DNA of 12,375 nucleotides from JANNHP01 sp031404455 (GTDB lineage: Bacteria > Planctomycetota > JAJSAM01 > JAJVHW01). This document shows positions 7,131 to 12,375 of the stretch, one piece after another. The position numbers were made by a program, and so were the translations under genes. Position 1 is the stretch's first letter. Every line of letters starts with the position of its first letter. The notes under the pieces are model-generated. The model was not told the origin of the DNA. It searched no databases and worked only from the letters and a program-made list of their open reading frames with translations. Location of the stretch: positions 1 to 12,375 of the forward strand of contig JANNHP010000280.1 in NCBI GenBank assembly GCA_031404455.1. The letters are read 5' to 3'.

Positions 7131-8279
7131 ATGACCGACGAGAAACGCCGTTTCCGGCTCGGGCTCTTCATGCTCGCGGGGATCGTGCTGCTCGCGGCGG
7201 GCGTGCTCACGCTCTCCGCGGGGCGCCTCTTCGAGAAGAAGCACGCGCTCTACTGCTACTTCCAGGAGAACGTGCAGGGCCTCGAGCCGGGCAGCCCCGT
7301 GAAGTTCCGCGGCGTCGAGATCGGCCGCGTGGACTCGGTCAACGTGATGCCGGGGGCGCGCATCGCGTCCGCGGTGGACTCGCGCGCCGCGGGGTCGCTC
7401 ATCGAGGTGCGTTCGAATCTCCTCGTGGACAAGATCGCCGATCAGCTCACGAGCATCGTCGACCGCGAGGCGATCGACGCGGCCATCGAGCAGAAGGTGA
7501 AGAACGGACTGCGCGTCCGCCTCGCGTGGAAGGACATCACGGGGCAGAAGTACCTCGACCTCGACTACGTGGATCCGAAGGAATCGCCCTCGAAGCCGCT
7601 CGGGTTCACTCCACCCGGCAGCTACATCCCGACGGCGATGGAGAGGACGTTCAGCGACATCCAGCGGGACGTGGGCGAGGTCGCCTCGAAGCTCGCGCGC
7701 CTCGACTTCGAGGCCCTCCTCGCCGACGCCCGCGCGCTCATGGGCACGCTGAGGAAGACCGTCGACGAGCTGACGACCGCCGGACTCGGGCCGCGCGTCG
7801 GCGACGCGGCCGACGCCGTTCGCGACCTCGCGACGAGTCCCCGCATCGAGAGCTCGCTGACCAGTCTCGAAGCGACGCACGCGCGCATCGACTCCGCGGC
7901 GGCGCGGCTCGACGCGGTCCTCGCGCGGCCGTCGCTCCCTGCGGCGCTCGACGACCTCGCGGCGTCCGCGGCGTCGATGAAGAGGATCACCGCCGAGGTC
8001 GAGGAGTCGCTGCCGAGGGTGGTCTCGTCGGTGGACGAGACGCTGGCCGTGGCCCGGAGAGTCCTCGACGAGAGCCGCCTCTCGCAGACGACCGCGGAGG
8101 CGCGCGCCGCGATGACCGACGTCTCCGGAGCCGCGCGCCAGATCGGTGCGCTCCGCGAATCGGCGAGGAAGACGCTCACCGAGCTCGGCGTCGCGGCGCG
8201 GGGCCTCGGCGAACTCGTGAAGTACCTCGAGGAGAACCCAAGTGCCCTCCTGAAGGGCCGGACGGAGGCGGTGCGATGA
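7131..8279 (+). CDS. mlaD: MCE-domain lipid-transport protein (MlaD/PqiB-like), membrane anchored
   Basis: The 382-residue protein has a short charged N-terminus and one membrane helix (about 10-30), then an MCE domain (about 38-147). The core motif GLEPGSPVKFRGVEIGRVDSV is clear, and the domain closes with GLRVRLAWKDITGQKYLDLDYVD. Between them is an insert of roughly 50 residues (75-125), which resembles the PqiB/LetB style of MCE domain more than short E. coli MlaD. Residues 170-362 are predicted mostly helical and Ala/Leu/Asp-rich, likely a coiled-coil periplasmic stalk. The C-terminus has YLEENPSALLKGR, a tail motif seen in many MCE proteins. It should form a hexameric ring that channels lipid between the permease and the outer membrane. 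GGAGG (7118-7122), 8 nt before ATG, fixes the start. The end overlaps the lipoprotein gene by ATGA. Confidence 0.92.
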   Translation: MTDEKRRFRLGLFMLAGIVLLAAGVLTLSAGRLFEKKHALYCYFQENVQGLEPGSPVKFRGVEIGRVDSVNVMPGARIASAVDSRAAGSLIEVRSNLLVDKIADQLTSIVDREAIDAAIEQKVKNGLRVRLAWKDITGQKYLDLDYVDPKESPSKPLGFTPPGSYIPTAMERTFSDIQRDVGEVASKLARLDFEALLADARALMGTLRKTVDELTTAGLGPRVGDAADAVRDLATSPRIESSLTSLEATHARIDSAAARLDAVLARPSLPAALDDLAASAASMKRITAEVEESLPRVVSSVDETLAVARRVLDESRLSQTTAEARAAMTDVSGAARQIGALRESARKTLTELGVAARGLGELVKYLEENPSALLKGRTEAVR

Positions 8280-8896
8280 CCACGATCTCCCGTTGCCTCG
8301 CGGCGGCGTTCGCGGCGATCCTCGCCGGAGGCTGCATCAACCTGGGGCTCGGCGGCGATCCCGCCGATCTCCCCGAGATGCACCGTCACACGCTCGACGA
8401 GGCGACGGGCGTGACGGCGCGCGCGGGCAAGGCCCCGGCGACTTCCGTGCGCGCGTTCGGCGCGCGCGCGCGCTACGACATCCACGTCGTGCGCCGCGAC
8501 GACGCCGACGATTTCGCCTACCTCGACTTCGAGCGCTGGGGCGATCCGCCCGCGGACGCCGTGACCGACGCGGTCCGCGAGGCGCTCGCGTCGAGCGGCG
8601 CGTTCACGTTCGTCTGCGCGGCAGGCGACGCCCTCGCGGTCGAGCGCCACCTCGACGGCTACCTTCTCGGGTTCGACCTCGTCCCCACGAAGTCCGGGCC
8701 GTGGAAGGCGCGCTTCGAGGCGCGGCTCTCGCTCTCCGACCTGAACGGCCGTCTGCTCCACTCGGCCGTGTACGAGACCTCCCGCGACCTTCCCGGCGCC
8801 TCGCCCGCGGGCCTCGGCATCGCGATGGGCGCCGCGGTCGGCGAGGCCGTCAGCCGCGCGCTCGTCGCGTGGGACGCGGCGGGTCTCCTGCGGTAG
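8276..8896 (+). CDS. ABC-transport auxiliary lipoprotein (PqiC-like)
   Basis: This 206-residue protein begins with a lipoprotein signal peptide: MTTISR, a hydrophobic stretch to residue 16, and lipobox ILAGGC with C20 as the lipidated residue. The mature part fits the auxiliary-component family that accompanies MCE transporters (PqiC type): a pattern like YDIHVVRRDDADDFAYLDFERWGDPP (about 67-92), a helix DAVTDAVREALASSGAF, then beta strands (GYLLGFDLVPTKSGPWKARFEARLSLSD, then LLHSAVYE) and a C-terminal helix ending in ALVAWD. Such lipoproteins are thought to sit at the outer membrane or periplasmic end of the MCE conduit. ATG 8276 overlaps the MCE stop (ATGA) and has GGAGG (8264-8268) 7 nt upstream. 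It is the last gene of the operon. The family is assigned from motif pattern and context, as the sequence is divergent. Confidence 0.82.
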   Translation: MTTISRCLAAAFAAILAGGCINLGLGGDPADLPEMHRHTLDEATGVTARAGKAPATSVRAFGARARYDIHVVRRDDADDFAYLDFERWGDPPADAVTDAVREALASSGAFTFVCAAGDALAVERHLDGYLLGFDLVPTKSGPWKARFEARLSLSDLNGRLLHSAVYETSRDLPGASPAGLGIAMGAAVGEAVSRALVAWDAAGLLR

Positions 8897-8906
8897 GCCG
8901 GCGAGC

Positions 8907-8918
8907 GCGGCGCGCCGC
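8907..8918. other. Perfect 12-bp palindrome between convergent genes
   Basis: GCGGCGCGCCGC is self-complementary and lies in the 27-nt gap between the lipoprotein stop (8896) and the agmatinase-like stop (8924). It could fold as a short 4-bp stem with a CGCG loop on both strands. No T-run follows, so it is at most a weak terminator; chance is also plausible in DNA this GC-rich. Confidence 0.25.
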
Positions 8919-8923
8919 CGCAG

Positions 8924-9958
8924 TCACACCGCGCGCTGCGACACGAGCGCGAAGCCGATCAGCTTGTAGAGCATGCGCGCGCCGACGTTCGCGTTCCACT
9001 CGCCGTCGCCGTCGCGCGGCGCGACTTCGTTGAGATCGCAGCCGACGATCGTCCGTCCGCGGCGGACGCACGCAGCGAGGATCGCGGTCGCCTGGTGGAA
9101 CGAGAGGCCGCCGGGCACGGGCGTGCCGGTGCCGGGGCAGAGTGCTGGGTCGAGGCCGTCGATGTCGAAGCTGACGAACACCTTGGGCGGAAGGCGCCCG
9201 GCGATCTCGTCGGCGAGTGCGTTCCACGTCTCCCCCGCGTCGAGCCGGTTCTTCAGCGCGGCGTCGGTGAACGCCACCGACCGAGCGCCGCTCGCCTTCG
9301 AGAGGTCGTGCTCCGCCTCGCTGAAGTCGCGGACGCCGACGTGGACGATCCGCGCGATGCCGGGGATCTGCTCGAGCGCGTTGAACATGATCGACGCGTG
9401 CGACCAGCGGAATCCTTCGTAGGCGTCGCGCAGGTCGAAGTGCGCGTCGACGTGGAGGATGCCGAGACCGGGGTAGCGGTCGGCGTAGCTCTGGAAGGCG
9501 CCGAACGGTGTCGAGTGGTCGCCGCCGAGGACGACGGGCATCTTCCCCTTCGCGAGGAGTTCGCTCGTCCGCGCGCGGACCCACTCGTTCAGCATGCCGC
9601 CGAGGACGTTCACACGGTCGAGAGCCCGCTGCAGCGCGGGGTCGGTGCCGGCGCCGCCCTTCGCGATGATCGGCTCGGCGAGACGCCGCGCCTCGTCGTT
9701 CCACGCGGCGACCTCCGCCGGCACGGGGAGCATCGCGATGCCCGCCTCGTACGGGCGTCCGGTCTCGGTGTCGAAGAGATCGACCTGACGGCTCGCGTGA
9801 AGGACCGCGTCCGGCGCCGCCGACGCGCCCGGACGGTACGAAGTCGTCGCGTCCCACGGCACGGGAACGACCACGACGCGCGCGTCGTTCACGGTGTTCG
9901 GCAGGCCGAAGATGCCGTCGTAGCCGGCGGCCGCGCCTGGGTCGAAGCCGTGGTTCAT
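8924..9958 (-). CDS. Agmatinase/arginase-family ureohydrolase
   Basis: The 344-residue protein keeps all binuclear manganese ligands of the ureohydrolase family: GGDHS (H148), DAHFD (D171, H173, D175) and SFDIDGLDP (D265, D267). Members hydrolyse a guanidino group to urea plus an amine, such as agmatine to putrescine. The N-terminal VVVVPVPWDATTSYRPGASAAPDAVLHAS (28-56) is a good family match. It is somewhat longer than E. coli SpeB (about 306), with extra residues around 80-135. The end CDLNEVAPRDGDGEWNANVGARMLYKLI differs from classical agmatinases, so substrate (agmatine, guanidinobutyrate, formiminoglutamate or other) is uncertain. The start is ATG 9956-9958 with GGAGGA (9967-9972) 8 nt upstream. 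It is convergent with the lipid-transport operon. A 140-nt gap separates it from the esterase upstream, so it may have its own promoter. No polyamine gene is nearby. Confidence 0.9.
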   Translation of the reverse strand: MNHGFDPGAAAGYDGIFGLPNTVNDARVVVVPVPWDATTSYRPGASAAPDAVLHASRQVDLFDTETGRPYEAGIAMLPVPAEVAAWNDEARRLAEPIIAKGGAGTDPALQRALDRVNVLGGMLNEWVRARTSELLAKGKMPVVLGGDHSTPFGAFQSYADRYPGLGILHVDAHFDLRDAYEGFRWSHASIMFNALEQIPGIARIVHVGVRDFSEAEHDLSKASGARSVAFTDAALKNRLDAGETWNALADEIAGRLPPKVFVSFDIDGLDPALCPGTGTPVPGGLSFHQATAILAACVRRGRTIVGCDLNEVAPRDGDGEWNANVGARMLYKLIGFALVSQRAV

Positions 9959-9985
9959 CGCCCGTGTCCTCCGCTCGGTGGGGTG

Positions 9986-10002
9986 ACGGAGTCTGACTCC
10001 GT
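9986..10002. promoter_or_regulatory. Perfect inverted repeat upstream of the agmatinase-like gene
   Basis: ACGGAGT (9986-9992), CTG spacer, ACTCCGT (9996-10002) form a perfect 7-bp inverted repeat. It lies 28 nt upstream of the agmatinase-like start codon and downstream of the esterase stop. It could be a repressor operator, a leader hairpin, or a terminator stem for the esterase gene. No T-run follows on the minus strand, which speaks against a simple terminator. Confidence 0.35.
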
Positions 10003-10098
10003 ACGCCCAGGGAGGATACGCGCTGAGGACCTTCCCAACGCGTGGCGCTTCCGACGCTGGCGAGACGAGCCGTCAGTTTGCCGACGAGCCGCAGGCCG

Positions 10099-11427
10099 TC
10101 AAGGGCACGAGACCTCCGCGACCGGGAGGAACGTCCGGTCGAAGCGCTCGACGAAGTCCTTCAGCAGCACGAGCTTCGACGGCTTCACGTCGTAGCGCGC
10201 GGGCTTGCCATTGGTCGTCACCTCGACGGGGGCCGCGGGGTCGAACATGTCGGACGAGAGGAGCAGTCGGAACCGCATGACGAGACTCGTCGTCGCCGTG
10301 AACTTCCCCGGCCCGTCGAGCTTCACCTCGAGTCGAGCCGTGCGCTTGTCGGCCTCCTCCTGGGCCCACTTGCGGCGCGCGTCGTCGTCCATCGCCTTCC
10401 ACTTGCGCTCCTCCACGTCGGGACGGAACTTCTCGTCCACGCTCGGCGCGAAGCGGGTCGCCTCGGCCCAGAAGGAACGCGCCTCGTCGGGACGCGTGCA
10501 TGCGCGGACGACGCGGAGCGGCGGGCTCGCGCGCGCGGCGCCGCCGAGGAACTTCTCCCAGTCCACGCCGTGCGGGTCGAAGTCGTGCGCGAGGTCGGGC
10601 TGGAGGAGGAGTTGCGCGTCCTTCGCGCCGAAGCTCTTCAGCCGTTCGAACGCGAGCTTCAGGTTCTCGATCATCCGCGCGTCGTCGCGCACGCCCTGCA
10701 GGTCGCGGATCGGCAGGTGGGCGAGGTTTTCGGCGTAGCGGATGTTGTTCGTGCCCCCGGCGATCTGCAGGCGCGGGGCGCCGATCATGGGCACGAGCGC
10801 CGCGAACCGGTCCGGATGGCGCAGTGCCACGTCCCAAGCGAGGTGGCCGCCGCGGCTCACGCCGGTGAGGAACACGCGGTTCTCGTCCACGTCGAAGCGG
10901 CGGCGCGCCCATCGCAAGGCCGCGAGCACGCGCTGCCGCTCCGGCTCCGTGTAGCCGTATCCGACGTCGGCCTTCGCGTCGGTCGGCGAGACGACGAGCA
11001 TCCCGATCCGGTCCGCCGCGGCCTGCCAGAGGTCGTTCTCGTCGTGGCCCTCGCCGCCCGCGCCGTGGAGTGCGAGGAGCAGTGGCGACGGCTTGCCGGG
11101 CACGTAGTCCTTCGGCACGAAGACCGCGATCGACGTCTCCTCCTTCGCGTCGCCGACCTGGAGCGTCGCCTTCTCCGAGACGGGCCCGGGCGGCGTGCGC
11201 TCGAAGTCGCCGAACGTCCGCATCGCGGAAAGCCACGCGTCGAGGGTGACGTCGGCGCGCCCCGCGAGGCGGACGGCCGCGGCGAGGCGCGTCTCGGGCG
11301 TCGGGAGATCGACGACCGCAGCCAGGACCTTGCCGAGATCCTCGCCCTCGCCGGACGAAGTCGTCGGCGCAGCGGCGACGAGCGCAGCGATCGCGCCGGC
11401 GAGGAACAGCGCGCGCGGACCGCTCAC
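10099..11427 (-). CDS. Exported alpha/beta-hydrolase (serine esterase, PHB-depolymerase/feruloyl-esterase-like)
   Basis: The 442-residue protein opens with a likely signal peptide (SGPRALFLAGAIAALVAAAPTTSS, cleavage about 20-25), so it should act in the periplasm or outside. After a helical pre-domain (about 28-75) comes an alpha/beta-hydrolase core. It has the oxyanion-hole motif LLLALHGAGGEG (117-127), DLWQAAADRIGMLVVSPTD (132-150), nucleophile elbow GVSRGG with S191, and a likely catalytic His at H281 (DLAHDFDPHGVDWEKF). The acid residue is not certain. A C-terminal domain of about 140 residues (300-442) contains a charged helix (EERKWKAMDDDARRKWAQEEADKR) and beta-rich sequence, and was not recognised. 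Start GTG at 11427 is chosen because it gives the signal peptide and forms a GTGA overlap with the upstream HEAT gene. The Shine-Dalgarno is weak, consistent with translational coupling. The ester or peptide substrate is unknown. Confidence 0.85.
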   Translation of the reverse strand: MSGPRALFLAGAIAALVAAAPTTSSGEGEDLGKVLAAVVDLPTPETRLAAAVRLAGRADVTLDAWLSAMRTFGDFERTPPGPVSEKATLQVGDAKEETSIAVFVPKDYVPGKPSPLLLALHGAGGEGHDENDLWQAAADRIGMLVVSPTDAKADVGYGYTEPERQRVLAALRWARRRFDVDENRVFLTGVSRGGHLAWDVALRHPDRFAALVPMIGAPRLQIAGGTNNIRYAENLAHLPIRDLQGVRDDARMIENLKLAFERLKSFGAKDAQLLLQPDLAHDFDPHGVDWEKFLGGAARASPPLRVVRACTRPDEARSFWAEATRFAPSVDEKFRPDVEERKWKAMDDDARRKWAQEEADKRTARLEVKLDGPGKFTATTSLVMRFRLLLSSDMFDPAAPVEVTTNGKPARYDVKPSKLVLLKDFVERFDRTFLPVAEVSCP

Positions 11428-12375
11428 AGGATCGTCAGCGCCTCGGCGAGCGTCTTCGTCGCGAGCGACGCGCAACCGCCCGCGGAGAGACGCGCGAGTT
11501 TCGGCACCGGCGACGGGTCGCCGATCTGGCCGAGCGCCACGACGCAGAGCGAGCGGACGACGCCGTCCACGCGACGGTTCTTCAGCACGTCCACGAGTTC
11601 CGGGACCGCGTCGGCGCGGCGCAGCACGCCGAGGCACGAGGCCGCACGGCACTTGTCGAAGTTCCCGTCGCCGTTCTTCAGCGCGTTCAGGAGGTAGCCG
11701 CGCACCCGCGTCTCGCCGAGCAGGGCCAGCGCGACCGCGTAGTCGCCCCACACTCGCGCGTCGCGTTCCTCGGGCAGACGCTTCCAGATCGCGTCGCGCG
11801 ACGACGGCACGGGGATCACCGCGAGCGCCAGCGCCGCGAAGCCGCGATACGTCCCCGGCGAGGGACCCGGACCGATTTCTGCGACGAGCGCCGCGGCCGA
11901 GTCGGCGTCGGCAAGGAGACCGAGCGCGGTGCAGTACGCGGCGCGGGCGCTCTCGTCGTTCGCCGACTTCAGCGCCTCGCGGATCGCCGGACCGGATGTC
12001 GCGTCGCCTTGCATAGAGAGCGCGAGCGCCACGAACGGCCTCTCGGCGTCGGCGCAGGCGTCGAGCTGTCCGCGCAGCAGCGTCCGCACGGTCGGCGTGC
12101 GCAGTCCCCCGAGCGCCATCACCGCGAACCGGCGCATCGTGGGGTCGCGGTCGGTGAGGAGGATGGTGGAGAGCCCGCGGACGGCCGCGGCGTCGTCGGC
12201 GCGCGCGATCCGGCCGAGCGCCGCGACCGCGCAGCGGCGCAGCGTGGGGTCCGTCGAGGGACCGCAGAGCTTCACGAACCGTTCGAGCGAATCGCGATCG
12301 CGCAGTCGTCCGAGCGAGAGCACGGCGTGAGAGCGCAGGAACGGGTCGCCCGCGTCGTCGTCGGCCGCGCGCCAC
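11424..12375 (-). CDS. HEAT-repeat protein (5' partial, continues past right edge)
   Basis: The minus-strand frame is open to the edge, so the N-terminus is missing; 316 residues are visible. It is made of short helical repeats of the HEAT/PBS-lyase type: AGDPFLRSHAVLSLGRLRD, then DPTLRRCAVAALGRIARADD, RDPTMRRFAVMALGGLR, and near the end RVDGVVRSLCVVALGQIGDPSPVPKLARL. The recurring pattern is D-P-x-[LVM]-R-x-x-A-[VA]-x-[AS]-L-G. These form solenoids that bind partner proteins; no catalytic motif is visible. A preceding GTG at 12321 could be mistaken for the start, but the repeat pattern runs straight through it. It is followed by the exported esterase with a 4-nt GTGA overlap, so the two are probably co-expressed. 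Whether it is itself exported depends on the missing N-terminus. Confidence 0.85.
   Translation of the reverse strand, partial: WRAADDDAGDPFLRSHAVLSLGRLRDRDSLERFVKLCGPSTDPTLRRCAVAALGRIARADDAAAVRGLSTILLTDRDPTMRRFAVMALGGLRTPTVRTLLRGQLDACADAERPFVALALSMQGDATSGPAIREALKSANDESARAAYCTALGLLADADSAAALVAEIGPGPSPGTYRGFAALALAVIPVPSSRDAIWKRLPEERDARVWGDYAVALALLGETRVRGYLLNALKNGDGNFDKCRAASCLGVLRRADAVPELVDVLKNRRVDGVVRSLCVVALGQIGDPSPVPKLARLSAGGCASLATKTLAEALTIL

Noticed and set aside
10003..10060. Sigma-70-like promoter for the agmatinase-like gene (TTGGGA and TATCCT on the minus strand)
   Set aside because: The spacing is only about 14 bases and the -35 match is poor; too weak to annotate.
10042..11697. Long plus-strand open frame opposite the esterase gene
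   Set aside because: The product is Arg/Glu/His/Val-rich without recognisable motifs; the minus strand has a signal peptide, GxSxG motif and a coupled start.
12321..12323. GTG as start of the HEAT-repeat gene
   Set aside because: The repeat pattern continues upstream in frame to the window edge, so this codon is internal.

Overview
The window is gene-dense, very GC-rich DNA with strong G/C bias at third codon positions. It comes from a diderm bacterium: it encodes a lipid-transport ABC system of the Mla/MCE type with an outer-envelope lipoprotein, a pilus-retraction ATPase, and an ECF sigma factor with a membrane-anchored anti-sigma factor. The mix of a HEAT-repeat protein, an exported alpha/beta hydrolase, an ECF/anti-sigma pair with a periplasmic sensor and a large Ig-like surface protein would suit a Planctomycetota-like or myxobacterial/acidobacterial lineage. 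The sequence alone does not fix the phylum. No tRNA, rRNA, CRISPR array, insertion sequence or phage gene was seen.

Layout. Positions 2-1945 (+) are the 3' end of a large extracellular protein: tandem 92-residue Ig-like repeats followed by two PPC-like beta-sandwich domains. A strong hairpin separates it from a convergent minus-strand pair: an ECF sigma factor (3307-3912) and its anti-sigma factor (1985-3310), overlapping by GTGA. The anti-sigma factor is unusual. It joins a cytoplasmic zinc finger, one membrane helix, a FecR domain and a C-terminal region with two LTxxQ-like motifs, as in CpxP/Spy. A plausible ECF-type promoter lies immediately upstream of the sigma gene.

Divergently, 4089-8896 (+) looks like one operon: pilT-like ATPase, STAS-MlaE permease fusion, MlaF ATPase, MCE-domain protein (MlaD/PqiB-like) and a PqiC-like lipoprotein. 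The last four are overlapping or 3 nt apart and should form one phospholipid-trafficking machine spanning the inner membrane and periplasm.

The right part is all minus strand. It holds a HEAT-repeat protein running off the right edge (11424-12375), an exported serine esterase coupled to it by another GTGA overlap (10099-11427), and an agmatinase/arginase-family enzyme (8924-9958) with its own Shine-Dalgarno. A perfect inverted repeat lies between the esterase and the agmatinase-like gene.

No gene-free stretch exceeds 300 bases. The longest are 3913-4088 (divergent promoter region) and 9959-10098. The unifying theme of the left two thirds is the cell envelope and surface: adhesin-like repeats, envelope-stress-type signalling, pilus retraction and lipid transport.
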